DNA of 64,000 bases, from the NCBI RefSeq assembly GCF_000293805.1, contig NZ_AMBZ01000006.1, positions 124,001 to 188,000 on the forward strand. Direction: 5' to 3'. Within the stretch, counting starts at the first letter, position 1. Each line of letters starts with the position of its first letter. Positions 19,149 through 28,627 of this stretch are shown piece after piece. The position numbers and the translations under genes are program-made. The notes below the pieces were generated by a model, which did not search any database, was not told where the DNA came from, and saw nothing but the letters and a program-made list of their open reading frames with translations. This DNA comes from Paenibacillus alvei DSM 29 (lineage in GTDB: Bacteria > Bacillota > Bacilli > Paenibacillales > Paenibacillaceae).

Positions 19149-19592
19149 ATGTTGTCAGCAATCAGTTTTATTGCGGCCTGCATGCTATTCGTCATCAGTT
19201 TGCTGCATGTGTACTGGGCATTCCACGGTACATGGGGCAAGGGTGCTGTCATTCCAGAGCGAGATGGCAAGCAAGTATTCTCACCCCATTCCGGAATGAC
19301 CTTGCTCATCGCTGCACTGCTTGCCTTTGCCGGCGTCATTCTGCTCGTGCGTGCATCATTCCTTCCATCATTTATCGACTCAAGTATTATTCAATGGGGA
19401 GCATGGGTTTGTGCGTGCATATTTGCACTGCGAGTCATCGGTGAATTTAACTATGTAGGCTTGTTTAAAAAAAATCGAAGCACAACATTTTCGAAAATGG
19501 ACACCTGCTTGTATATACCCCCTATGCGCATTTTTTATCATTTGCTTTCATTCTCTCGATTCTGTATGGCGTATCGTAAGAACACCATCTAG
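19149..19592 (+). CDS. DUF3995 family membrane protein (C-terminus probably frameshifted)
   Basis: This is a small membrane protein with four predicted membrane segments. The DUF3995 signature is visible in LLHVYWAFHGTWG and in LRVIGEFNYVGLFKKNRSTTFSKMDT. The start follows AAAGGAGGAAG. After MDTCLYIPP the annotated frame turns into non-homologous sequence, whereas another frame gives FLSFAFILSILYGVS and a stop at 19579. The break is at the C5 run 19518-19522. Function of the family is unknown. Confidence 0.78.
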   Translation: MLSAISFIAACMLFVISLLHVYWAFHGTWGKGAVIPERDGKQVFSPHSGMTLLIAALLAFAGVILLVRASFLPSFIDSSIIQWGAWVCACIFALRVIGEFNYVGLFKKNRSTTFSKMDTCLYIPPMRIFYHLLSFSRFCMAYRKNTI

Positions 19593-19628
19593 CCGATGAA
19601 TAACCAATCAAATGTCCCCCCTCAATAG

Positions 19629-19658
19629 ACTCGCAAGCCAACTGGCTGCGAGTTTTTT
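19629..19658 (+). terminator. Rho-independent terminator after the DUF3995 gene
   Basis: ACTCGC-a-AGCCA pairs with TGGCT-GCGAGT around a two-base loop with one bulge. It is followed by a run of six T. It lies about 40 bp beyond the DUF3995 stop codon. Confidence 0.85.
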
Positions 19659-19732
19659 GCGCTTAGCGTAATTCCAAACCCCACTATAACCACGAGTCAC
19701 TCGATCAAAATTCCGAAATAGGCAAATACATG

Positions 19733-19780
19733 TTGACATGATTATCCATCAGTTATATCGTTAGTTACATGAGTAATTAA
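19733..19780 (+). promoter_or_regulatory. Promoter and operator-like dyad of the GntR-ABC operon
   Basis: TTGACA at 19733-19738 is followed at 17 bp by TATCGT. Next comes TTAGTTAC-atga-GTAATTAA at 19761-19780, an inverted repeat with one mismatch. The dyad overlaps the start-site region 20 bp before the GntR start codon and is a likely autoregulatory site. Confidence 0.55.
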
Positions 19781-19799
19781 CCAGTTTGGTGGTGTAGAT

Positions 19800-20171
19800 A
19801 TGACAATCAAGATGGACGACAGCCGCCCCATTTTTGTGCAAATTGCCGAACGCATTGAAGACGACATCATCGAAGGTCGATTGCCTGAAGAATCGCAAGT
19901 GCCTTCAACGAATCAATTTGCTTCATTTTTCCAGATAAATCCAGCTACTGCGGCCAAGGGTGTTAATTTGCTGGTTGATGAGAACATTTTGTACAAAAAG
20001 CGTGGGATAGGCATGTTCGTAGCGACAGGAGCGAGAGCAAAACTCATGGAAAAGCGGAAAGAACTTTTTTACGAACAGTATGTGGTATCCATGATTCGCG
20101 AAGCAGAGAAGCTTGGCATTTCCAAGGAACAATTAACAGACATGATTCAGAGAGGAGATCGGACGAATTGA
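19800..20171 (+). CDS. GntR family regulator (YtrA subfamily)
   Basis: This 123-residue protein has an N-terminal GntR winged helix (IFVQIAERIEDDIIEGRLPEESQVPSTNQFA, then NPATAAKGVNLLVDENILYKKRGIGMFV). A short helical tail of about 45 residues follows, the layout of the YtrA subfamily. Such regulators control the ABC transporter encoded with them. The stop codon overlaps the TTG start of the ATPase gene by four bases, so the genes form one coupled operon. Confidence 0.9.
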   Translation: MTIKMDDSRPIFVQIAERIEDDIIEGRLPEESQVPSTNQFASFFQINPATAAKGVNLLVDENILYKKRGIGMFVATGARAKLMEKRKELFYEQYVVSMIREAEKLGISKEQLTDMIQRGDRTN

Positions 20172-21064
20172 GAACCATTGCTGAAGTTAAGGGATTAACC
20201 AAGTCATTCGGTGATGTAACTGTCGTACACGATGTAAGCTTTACACTCGAAGCTAACAAAATTTATGGCCTGCTTGGGCGCAATGGCGCAGGAAAAACAA
20301 CGATTATGCATATGATGACGGCACAGTTATTTCCAACAAGCGGTGAACTGCTTGTATTCGGAGAAGCCCCTTATGAGAATAATCGCGTTTTGAGCAAGAT
20401 TTGCTTCATTAAAGAAAGCCAGAAGTATCCAGACAGCTTTCGAGTCATTGATGTCATTGGTCTCTGTCCTTCCATCTTCCCGAATTGGGATCAGGAATTG
20501 GCAAGCAAACTGCTGTATGATTTCAATCTTCCTTTAAGGAGGCGTATCAAGAAGCTGTCACGCGGCATGCTGTCTTCCGTTGGCATTATTATTGGATTGG
20601 CAAGTCGGGCACCGCTGACCATTTTCGATGAGCCATACCTTGGACTGGATGCAGCAGCGCGTAATTTGTTCTATGACCGTTTGATTGAGGATTATGCGGA
20701 GCACCCCCGAACGATCGTGCTGTCCACACATTTAATTGATGAAGTCAGTCAACTTTTAGAGCATGTGATTGTTATTGATGGGGGCAAGATCCTTTTGAAT
20801 GAGGAAAGTGATGCTTTGCGAGGCCGTGCCTACTCCGTCGTTGGACAGAGAGAACTTGTCGAGTCATTCATCGCTGGCCATACAATCATCGATCGCCAGC
20901 CGTTAGGCGGACTATTGTCTGCAACCGTACTTGACAATCTAACTCCTCATATCCAGGAACAAGCCGCATCGTTAGGCCTTGATCTCTCAACAGTATCCCT
21001 GCAGCAGCTTATTGTTCACCTCACAAAAAGAAAATCTGATCGCAAGGCGGTGGAGTCGCGATGA
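20168..21064 (+). CDS. ABC transporter ATP-binding protein
   Basis: This is a 298-residue ATPase starting at TTG, coupled to the GntR gene. Walker A is GRNGAGKT, the signature is LSRGMLSS, Walker B is LTIFDEPYLGLD, and the switch His is in STHLIDE. The LSRGM signature in place of LSGGQ is usual in YtrB- or YxlF-like ATPases. With the downstream membrane protein it should form an exporter-type or antibiotic-responsive transporter of the Ytr kind. Confidence 0.92.
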   Translation: MRTIAEVKGLTKSFGDVTVVHDVSFTLEANKIYGLLGRNGAGKTTIMHMMTAQLFPTSGELLVFGEAPYENNRVLSKICFIKESQKYPDSFRVIDVIGLCPSIFPNWDQELASKLLYDFNLPLRRRIKKLSRGMLSSVGIIIGLASRAPLTIFDEPYLGLDAAARNLFYDRLIEDYAEHPRTIVLSTHLIDEVSQLLEHVIVIDGGKILLNEESDALRGRAYSVVGQRELVESFIAGHTIIDRQPLGGLLSATVLDNLTPHIQEQAASLGLDLSTVSLQQLIVHLTKRKSDRKAVESR

Positions 21065-21755
21065 ATCGAGTAACAACCGTTATGAAAATGTACAGCAAGG
21101 ATCACATACTATGGTTTCTTGCCCCGTGGTGTTTTGTATTGCTACCTAGTTTTCTGATTAATGTGTTGGTCGGCTATTTGCTGAAACCGGAACAAGGATA
21201 CTACAGCGGTGGGATGGTCTCCATTTTTATCTATCTACTAGTCCTCGGCATCGTAGCCGTAACTCAAACTTTTCCCTTCGCATTTGGCATTAGCATCCGC
21301 AGAACAGACTACTATTTTGGAACCAATTTGATGCTCCTGCTATCCAGCGTAACAGTTGCCACGATTGTAATGCTTTTGTCCATTAGTGAAAGTAGCATTA
21401 CACATAGCTTAAGCGCGAATTTCCATTTTTTAGCCTGCCGTATCTTACAGACGGCAGTCTATTTGAACAATGGTGGACTTACTTCGCTACAGCTATACAT
21501 CTTTGCTCCTTAGGGTTTGTCACTGCTATATTTTTCCGGCGTTATGGCCGCATGGGAATGTTCATCTTGTTCCCAGTCATGCTTGTCATTTTCTCCATCT
21601 TCAGTTATCTCTGCACATCTTTCGGCTGGTGGGGCAGCATATTTACGTGGTTCAGCAGCCATTCGGCTGCGCAACTTGCTTCTTGCTTATTCGCCTTGTC
21701 ACTTCTCTACTCTTTACTATCCTTCATCATGATCCGCAAAACAACAATTTCTTAG
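21061..21755 (+). pseudogene. ABC transporter permease subunit (frameshifted)
   Basis: The ATG overlaps the ATPase stop codon by four bases. The protein has about 231 residues and six likely membrane segments. After SLSANFHF the frame leaves homology at a T6 run (21426-21431); with one more T it continues as SLPYLTDGSLFEQWWTYFATAIHLCSLGFVTAIFFRRYGRMG to the stop at 21755. The frame as written ends at 21513. It is the membrane partner of the preceding ATPase. Confidence 0.78.
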
Positions 21756-21766
21756 TCTTACAACAA

Positions 21767-21799
21767 ACAAAGCCGCTGGAGTCACACCAGCGGCTTTGT
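21767..21799. terminator. Bidirectional terminator
   Basis: ACAAAGCCGCTGG at 21767-21779 pairs perfectly with CCAGCGGCTTTGT at 21787-21799. It lies between the convergent ABC operon and the serine hydrolase gene and probably serves both. Confidence 0.85.
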
Positions 21800-21847
21800 A
21801 TTGGTTAAGTTATATATTTGTATAATGATTACCAAGCTATAAGTCCC

Positions 21848-23925
21848 CTAATTCATCTTGATTTCGAATTTTGCTCCCGCTTCGCCTGCGAATACAATCG
21901 TGCCGCTGCTTTGCAGCTCAATTCCTTTTTTAGCTGCCGACGATATCATATATTGTACGGGCTGACCCAACTCATTGTATACCGTAAATGAAGCATGCTT
22001 AGGCATTGATGTAACTGTCAGCTTCTTGCCAGCAGCTGCTTCAGGCAGTTTGAACCATCTTGCATATCCATTCTCTTGAATCGTTACCGTAGACTGCGAG
22101 CCTAGATAAAATGGCTTCAGCGTATCTTCAGATACGAACAATGTCCCAGCTCTGTCTAAATATTCGATGCCATCATTCGTAATGAAATTATACTCCATCG
22201 TGTCTCTTCCGTTCATCCCAGGGATTTGTACAGGATTGCTTGCTGAATCTGGCCCTAGAATTTCGTTACCATCAACATAACCAGTCAAACCGTCAATCTT
22301 CTTCATTTTTATGCTATCCACAAGCAAGTAAAAAGCAGAATTATATTTTTCGGTAACCGGAAAATACTTCTTCCCGGTACGCTTCGCCCAGGCGGCGTCC
22401 ACTTCCTTGGAAATCTCATTTCCCGTAATCTTCTCGCCTGAATAATGAGACACGGCCATTTGAGGGAACCCCGGCCTATTCATGTACGAGCTTGCCCATA
22501 AATAAGTGCGTCCGTTATCTCTCGTAACAAATCGAACCTTTGCCTTCCCTTCAGCGTTTACAAACGATCCGTCAGCGGTATATACATACTTTTCTTCTGG
22601 CATACCCGGCATTTGGTTGTAACGAATAGACAACTCGCCTGTCTTCGTTATCGCTGCCTTCATAATAAGATCATTTGCTGCATAATAGCCTGAATGCTTT
22701 GCGACATCAGCCGGCATCGAAGCCTTGACAGGCTTGCCGAATGATTTTGCTGCCTTGAACTCCTTGATCGTTCCCTTCTCCTTCAGCGCTTGCAGTATCA
22801 TGTCGTTGGCCAGCATCGTATTGGTCATACTGCTTCCACTCGATGACAGCACCGCAGCTGCCATATTCTGTTCTGGCAACACGACAAGTGATGCATGATA
22901 CATAAATGTATCCCCGCCTTTGTTTTCCGCTTGAATCCCGTAGCTGTTAAATGGATACAGCTCCACACTGTCCCAGCCTAGACCATAGTTGAGTGTTGTG
23001 TCAGCATCACCTTCGGGCCACATTCCTTTTTTGAACTCTTCCGCACGCATTGCCTTGACAGAGTCAGAAGACAAGATTTTATCGTTTTGTCCCGTAAAAA
23101 TTTGCGAGAAGCGAACAAGATCCTCAGCCGTGGAATATATGCCGCCTGAACCAATAAGGTTCGTATTTTCAGTCGGGAGTTGTCCTTCAAAGGCCGGATG
23201 ATATATTCCAGCGAATTTTTTGGAATCAACCTGATCTAATGGTGTCTTCGTATGGTTCATTGCTAACGGTTCTGTAAAATATTTATGAAGGAATTCGGTG
23301 AAGCTCATGCCGCTGACTCGCTCTACGACAATTTCAGCTAACGTAAACCCATCATTGCAATATACAGAATAGGCGCCAGGATCTGCCTTTAGCGTTTGCT
23401 TTTGCAGTTGATTCAACAGCGTATCATGAGCTTGCGAGTCGTTATCTCCAAGCAAGAAGGCACTCCCCATCGTAGTGCCTCTCAACCCAGAGGAGTGATT
23501 AAGCAGCATCCGGATTGTAATGTTTTTATAGCGTTCGTCCTTCATCGTGAAATCCGGAATGTACTGCACAACAGGCGAATCTAGGCTTACCTTGCCATCA
23601 TCAACGAGCTTCATGACGGCTGCAGCGGTGAACACCTTACTCGTTGATCCAATTCCATATATGGTGTCTTTTGTAAGCGAAACTTTTCCCAATGCATCAT
23701 TTTTCCAACTTGGCCGGATACAACGATCTTACCATGATCAATGAGCGCATACTGTACACTTGTTGTGCCGAATGATTCCGTCAGGAGCTTTGCCTTTTCG
23801 GCCGCTGCTTTTTTGGTAGCCGCGTAATTCAAGTCCGCTTTTGCATTCGCAGCTAACGCGCTTGTCGGAACAATCATGGTTACCATTAAACACAGTGCCA
23901 TCAACCAGGATAACCTTTTCTTCAT
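21848..23925 (-). pseudogene. Exported serine hydrolase, beta-lactamase/PBP4* family (frameshifted)
   Basis: The joined gene encodes about 692 residues. A signal peptide ([25 protein letters not shown]) is followed by a class C beta-lactamase-like domain with the nucleophile motif STSK (residues GIGSTSKVF) and the YCN element (YSVYCNDGF). A C-terminal region of about 300 residues is predicted to be beta-rich. The frame breaks at a T5 run (23700-23704 on the plus strand); one added base restores [15 protein letters not shown]. Family members are D-aminopeptidases, esterases or peptidoglycan hydrolases. The substrate is unknown. Confidence 0.82.
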
Positions 23926-24015
23926 TTAGACGCCTCCCCAATTTATAAACTTAAATATAGTACGGATAAACGTTAAGAAAAGTTCAAATTATTTCCCTTT
24001 ATGTATGATTTAACC

Positions 24016-24617
24016 TTATATGCATCCTCCCTCAACAGTATGTTGAATCCCTTGATTTAGCCTCAGCAGCATAGCTTCCGGATTGTCACATCTGAACACT
24101 ACAGAACGGATTAAAATCGTCTCCCCTAACAAGTTCTTTGTCTCGACAGATTCTTTGAGTACGATTTCAAATTGCGGAGTATCAAAAATAAGGACGGCAT
24201 AGTGTACATCTTTCGGGATTTTCTCACCCATATTTATTTCTTTCGCTTTCTGTATTTCGGCAACATTGTCCAAACCCACTTCAATACTGTTTAGATAGCC
24301 GCAGCGTATAATGATCCGATTTCCTTTGATTAAGTGAGGCAAGTATTTCGCTGAATTATACAATGCCATCATATAGAACAGTCCGTAAATATTTATAGCT
24401 GAAAGGAGCCATGCTGCAAGTTGACTCCACATTAAGACGAGAAAATGAAACAGTACACCTTCAATTACAAGTAAAATAGACAAAAAATGGCCATAGTTTT
24501 GAACTGAGAGTGTTGATGATACGGAAACAGCTCTCCCCGCTCCTTAGACGGCTTTAACATCCAGATCACAATTAAAAAATAGAACATACGGCGTGCATCC
24601 GACACGATGCTAGACAT
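24016..24617 (-). pseudogene. Membrane protein of unknown family (frameshifted)
   Basis: The intended product has about 200 residues. The start at 24617 (MSSIVSDARRMFYFL) has AAGGGGGG upstream. Homologous reading continues through FPYHQHSQFK and then needs one extra base at the T4 run 24497-24500 to enter NYGHFLSILLVIEGVLFHF. Two or three membrane segments lie in the first 90 residues. The C-terminal 100 residues are soluble, beta-rich and PH-domain-like in appearance (IIIRCGYLNSIEVGLDNVAEIQ). I do not recognise a named family. Confidence 0.6.
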
Positions 24618-24688
24618 CTTCAACCCCCCTTTCCCATTAAACATAGTGAATACAACATTACCCCCACTTCTAACACGGCTCTCCTCCT

Positions 24689-25453
24689 CTAAACCCTGTT
24701 TTCTGCATGGGATAGGCTTAATTGATTTGCTTCAAATCGGTTGACGGCCTCTTTGATATATTCCTCTACTTCCTTGGAGAAGATAGACACATTTATTTGG
24801 GGATGATCATTCAGATCGATTTCTGCGATTTTCTGCTGATAATGTGGTGCAATACGTTCATTCATACTGCTAATCATGTGCTCGATTACACGCTGAACCT
24901 CTTCTTCAACTGGTGATATACCTTGCTTGCAGTAATACTGCAATTGATTCACAATCGTAAGCATCTCCCTTTCAAATTCGAGCCGTTCCTGAGGGGAAAG
25001 ATGCTGTAGAAGGACATGCTCGATCACTGATTTGGATAATCGCGCTGATAGCCACTCCTCTTGCTTCTTTTCATGATGAATCGAGTGAATAATCGCTAAT
25101 AACAGATCACTGTCCAGCTCCTCATCCTGCATGATCCGCTCAACCCGTGTTATCGTATTGATTACATAATCCAGCTCTTCGCGTTTCTTCTCCAGCATAA
25201 CCTTCTGCTTTTGCAATGTATCGCGTATCTGATGTGAATCATGGTTCGCAAGGTAATCCAAGATTTCTTGCAACGAGAACCCCAAATATTTTAACGTAAT
25301 AATTTTCTGCATAGTGGGAATGTCATCCTTACTATAGAGACGATGCCCATGTTCATTGTATCTGGAGGGTGCAAGCAATCCTTTTCGATCATAAAAATGA
25401 AGCGTCCGTTCGGTTACACCCGTGAGTTTTGCAAAAGCCTTAACAGTATACAT
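24689..25453 (-). CDS. MerR family transcriptional regulator
   Basis: The protein is about 254 residues when started at MYTVKAFAKLTGVT (25453); a longer frame opens at 25504. The MerR winged helix is TERTLHFYDRKGLLAPSRYNEHGHRLYS, then a coiled coil with KYLGFSLQEILDYL. The long C-terminal region is predicted to be helical and is a ligand domain of the TipA-like or BltR-like kind. A TGACGT-t-ACGTCA dyad lies just upstream. MerR proteins activate transcription from over-long promoters upon ligand binding; the target may be the gene itself. Confidence 0.88.
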   Translation of the reverse strand: MYTVKAFAKLTGVTERTLHFYDRKGLLAPSRYNEHGHRLYSKDDIPTMQKIITLKYLGFSLQEILDYLANHDSHQIRDTLQKQKVMLEKKREELDYVINTITRVERIMQDEELDSDLLLAIIHSIHHEKKQEEWLSARLSKSVIEHVLLQHLSPQERLEFEREMLTIVNQLQYYCKQGISPVEEEVQRVIEHMISSMNERIAPHYQQKIAEIDLNDHPQINVSIFSKEVEEYIKEAVNRFEANQLSLSHAENRV

Positions 25454-25503
25454 GTGTTTCACTCGAACATCTCCTCTCGCCCTATTACCATCAATGTACA
25501 CCA

Positions 25504-25516
25504 TGACGTTACGTCA
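25504..25516. promoter_or_regulatory. MerR-type dyad upstream of the MerR gene
   Basis: TGACGT-t-ACGTCA is a perfect 6-bp inverted repeat with one central base. This resembles operators of multidrug-type MerR activators. It lies about 50 bp before the preferred start codon. Confidence 0.55.
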
Positions 25517-25546
25517 TAGGCAAGATTGTTTTTGAAAATAGAAAAA

Positions 25547-25577
25547 AAGCATTTCACCCTTATACGGAGAAATGCTG
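25547..25577 (-). terminator. Terminator of the 3D-domain protein gene
   Basis: AGCATTTC and GAAATGCT form the stem around a 13-base loop. On the minus strand the hairpin is followed by seven T. It lies about 30 bp after the stop of the 3D-domain gene. Confidence 0.75.
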
Positions 25578-25604
25578 AAGCTTGGTAATATCCTATTCCA
25601 CGAA

Positions 25605-26051
25605 TTAAGAAATAACGGTGTAACTAAACTTCTTCTTACCAAAGTTAATTGCAGCCTGATGGTTAGCCGCGCTGTACTTCCCGAAATAAACATCAATCCA
25701 GCGATAGGAAAGTTTGCCCGTATTCTTCAGATCGCCTGTGTCTTCTACAATAAATGTATTCAGGACATTTCCGCCAGGAATCGTAATATGCTCGTTATTA
25801 TTGAGTACAATCATCGTTCCGAACGGATAAATAGGCTTGTTCCAGTTCCCTGTCCCCCTAGAAGTCGGATGTACAGCAACACCACCAATGTAAGCAGCCT
25901 TGCCACTAGCAAATACAGGCTTGTTATCCCCAGATGCCCCTGTAAAGGCGGTAAAATCTTCATTTACATATGTCGCATCCGCCTTCACTGAAGGTACACC
26001 GGTAGAAAGTAGCGCAGTTGAGATCATAATGGCCGCCATTCATTTTTTCAT
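25605..26051 (-). CDS. Exported 3D-domain protein (start region interrupted by TGA)
   Basis: The 144-residue frame from 26039 has a hydrophobic N-terminus ending at VKADA and then a 3D domain. That domain has PFGTMIVLNN, FIVEDTGD and the IDVYFGK segment with its conserved Asp residues. 3D domains are lytic-transglycosylase-like beta barrels found in resuscitation and YocH/YabE-type wall proteins. The best ribosome binding site (GGGGAGTGG) serves an ATG at 26051 followed by AAA AAA TGA ATG. The gene therefore either has a nonsense codon, probably TGG to TGA, or reinitiates at the ATG touching the stop. Confidence 0.78.
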
Positions 26052-26065
26052 CTGAACCACTCCCC

Positions 26066-26644
26066 TTATTCGGACAATATCCTCCCTGTCCCTGCATCAA
26101 AATCAATCTGCCTCAGCTGATTGTGTTCATCTCGTCCGACAATTGTAATCATTGGAACTCCCTCAACGGCCTGAAGAATAAAGTGATATCCATTTGCCCA
26201 TCCTCTGCCAGGCTTCAGGTTGCTTGCCCGCTTGCTTTGGTCAGCCACAGTCGTACTGTCGATTTTAACCCGATCAGCCGCTACAATATATTCAGGTCTG
26301 TAAGGCCCTACTCCGGTTATGATCCTCTCAACCTTTCCATATCGAATGGCAACAACAGCGCGCTGGACTCCTGGAGCAGCAACCTGCAAGTTCCAACGGC
26401 CTCTCGTTCCTTCTTGTCCGCTTGCTTCTCCTAAATCGTCATCCACGCTTGTCAAATAAAGGGGAACGGCTTCGGGATTCCATTTCTTTGCCGCGAACAT
26501 GCCAACATATAGTGCATCGAGAAGCGTCAATTGGCTGCGAGCGCCGATCTGCTTCTCTATCGATGTATCCTCAACAAACCTGTATACCAATAATGAGCAC
26601 GCCAATACGATGACCGCGCTTAATGTGGCACACCATTTATTCAT
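26066..26644 (-). CDS. Membrane-anchored protein of unknown function
   Basis: This 192-residue protein has one N-terminal membrane segment (WCATLSAVIVLACSLLVYRFVED) and an extracytoplasmic domain. Segments such as RWNLQVAAP, YGKVERIITGVGP and RDEHNQLRQIDFDAGTGRILSE look PepSY-like, but I cannot assign a family with confidence. It lies 14 bp upstream of the 3D-domain gene, so the two are probably co-transcribed and may act together at the cell wall. Confidence 0.65.
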   Translation of the reverse strand: MNKWCATLSAVIVLACSLLVYRFVEDTSIEKQIGARSQLTLLDALYVGMFAAKKWNPEAVPLYLTSVDDDLGEASGQEGTRGRWNLQVAAPGVQRAVVAIRYGKVERIITGVGPYRPEYIVAADRVKIDSTTVADQSKRASNLKPGRGWANGYHFILQAVEGVPMITIVGRDEHNQLRQIDFDAGTGRILSE

Positions 26645-26927
26645 TTTATGCAGGCACCTTTCTATCTTGTTTTAAAGATATAGAACCAGCATCTTCATCT
26701 TATATTTTTATATTGCTGTCTTTACTCTATCAGGCCCATTGAGATTCGCTCCATAGACGATTGTGGATTTTTTCTAAACTCCATGACCCCCCACTCATCC
26801 TTGAAATAAACCGAATAGCAGTGCTTCAAGCTGCGCCTCATCATGGTTTGCAATCGTTGACATACTGTTGTCATGTTCTCTATGGCATACTATGAATAAT
26901 AAGGAAAGTGAAGGAGGAATTGAATTT

Positions 26928-27458
26928 ATGACCGCGATTCGTTATACAAGCAAGGCTGCATTAATCGATGAAATTCACAAAAGATACGGGCTTCTCGACA
27001 AGGAGTATCATGACATTGAGGATCATGCAAGGGACATCCGAATAACGGGGGTTGATCGAACTCCTGCTGAAATTATCGCCTATCAATTGGGCTGGCTGAA
27101 TCTGGTGATGGAGTGGGACAAACAGGAACAGAGTGGAGAAATCGTTCAAATGCCTTCTCCTGAATACAAGTGGAATCAACTGGGGGCTTTATATCAATCT
27201 TTCTATGATGCATCTTCACCATACTCTTTAACAGAATTACGCTTTCAACTAAAGGAGACGGTGAAACAATGGATAGAATGGATTGATGGTTGCAGTGAAG
27301 AGGAATTATTTACGCAAGGAATGCGCAAATGGACGGGTGACAAGCCAAATTGGCCGATGGCTCGCTGGATTCATATTAATTCTGTTGCACCTTTCACATC
27401 ATTTCGGACGAAGATTCGGAAATGGAAAAAGAGTTATCGCAATCCTCTCATTCCGTAA
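26928..27458 (+). CDS. ClbS/DfsB family four-helix bundle protein (DUF1706)
   Basis: The protein has 176 residues from the ATG at 26928, which follows AAGGAGGAATTGAATTT; the frame opens 20 codons earlier without support. Typical ClbS/DfsB features are the N-terminal SKAALIDEIHKRYGLLDKEY, the TPAEIIAYQLGWLNLVMEWD helix and the C-terminal WPMARWIHINSVAPFTSFRTKIRKWKK. In Escherichia coli ClbS is a cyclopropane hydrolase that protects against colibactin. Most homologues have no known substrate. Confidence 0.88.
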   Translation: MTAIRYTSKAALIDEIHKRYGLLDKEYHDIEDHARDIRITGVDRTPAEIIAYQLGWLNLVMEWDKQEQSGEIVQMPSPEYKWNQLGALYQSFYDASSPYSLTELRFQLKETVKQWIEWIDGCSEEELFTQGMRKWTGDKPNWPMARWIHINSVAPFTSFRTKIRKWKKSYRNPLIP

Positions 27459-27465
27459 CCCAGCT

Positions 27466-27521
27466 GTACAGCGGCATATATCTGTTGTTTTTTATCATCT
27501 ATTCTCTACTTGCCGCTGTAC
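27466..27521. repeat. Inverted repeat after the ClbS-like gene
   Basis: GTACAGCGGC at 27466-27475 is matched by GCCGCTGTAC at 27512-27521, a perfect 10-bp inverted repeat with a 36-nt gap. It lies just beyond the stop codon of the ClbS-like gene. It may be a long-loop terminator, but no T run follows. Confidence 0.4.
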
Positions 27522-27608
27522 GAAGCCAGGCCTCATTTCACCTTTTTATATCTTATATTCTATATATCTGTTTTATTTATCTGTTTTATTTTTCATTGAT
27601 CCATCATT

Positions 27609-28534
27609 CTATTGATGAGCATGTTTTATAAGAGAGGCAACGTCATGGATTGCGGTCCGTGCAGCGCCGCTTATACCGGCAAGCTGGAAAAACCATGATT
27701 GACTCCGTAGTACTTCCTGCATTCCGCACCAACACCCGCTTCTAGCAGCCGCCGATACAGCATTTCTCCCTCATCTGCTAATGGATCGAATTCGGCAAGC
27801 AGAATATGCGTATAAGGTAGTCCCTCCAAGTCGTTACGCAGAAGCGGGCTAGCCTCCGGATGATCAACTGGAATATTTCGCAGATAAGCTTCAAACCCGC
27901 TAAGCAGCGTATCCCGAGTAATAACGAAATCATCTCCGTATCGTTGATAGCTATTGCTGGAACCGCTTGCGTCTAGCATTGGATAAATCAGGACTTGTCT
28001 GGTGGGCATCCATTCCTTTTGAGCCTTAAGCCGCAAGGACGTAATTAACGCTATATGTCCGCCCGCGCTGTCGCCAGCCAATGTAATCTCGTTCGGGTCT
28101 CCTCCCCACGACTTGGCATGCTCTCGTACAATATGCGCAGCCTTATAAGCATCATCATGTCCAGCAGGATAGACATGCTCTGGCGCTAAGCGGTAGTCAA
28201 CAGCTACTATCAGTATCTTCGCTAGATTAGCCAGCGCTCTGAGCTGGCGATCATGCGTCTCTAAATCACCACTAACGAAACATCCGCCATGATAGTAAAT
28301 CATGACGGGAAGATCCGACTCGTGCGAAGGACGATATATGCGTAAAGGTATAGAATCGATCGTGCAATCCGTGATCTCACTTACGGGTTCCGCTGCACCA
28401 GCGAGCGCAACTGAGTCCAAATAGCCTTGACGTCGTTCATTGAAGCTCTGCAGTCTTGCAGAAGGACGTCCTGCTTCAATAAATTGCTTCACTATTTCTC
28501 GAATTCCTGGTTCCAATTGATTCAAGATCTCCAT
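27609..28534 (-). pseudogene. Alpha/beta hydrolase, hormone-sensitive lipase family (3-prime frameshift)
   Basis: This is an esterase of about 308 residues. The start at 28534 (MEILNQLEPG) follows AGAGGAG. The oxyanion motif YYHGGCF and the nucleophile elbow GDSAGG are near residues 80 and 155, with the late acid AEFDPLADEGE and the His in NHGF. Directly after NHGF the frame ends at 27671. With one more base in the A5 run at 27688-27692 it continues as FQLAGISGAARTAIHDVASL to a stop at 27609, which is the normal HSL C-terminus. The active site is complete in either version. Confidence 0.83.
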
Positions 28535-28627
28535 TATGCCGATTCTCCTCTGACTGAAGTGCAAGATTTCAGTGGTATTTATCCATCTGTATTTATGTTA
28601 CACAGGAAAGGTCGAAGATTGCAATTT

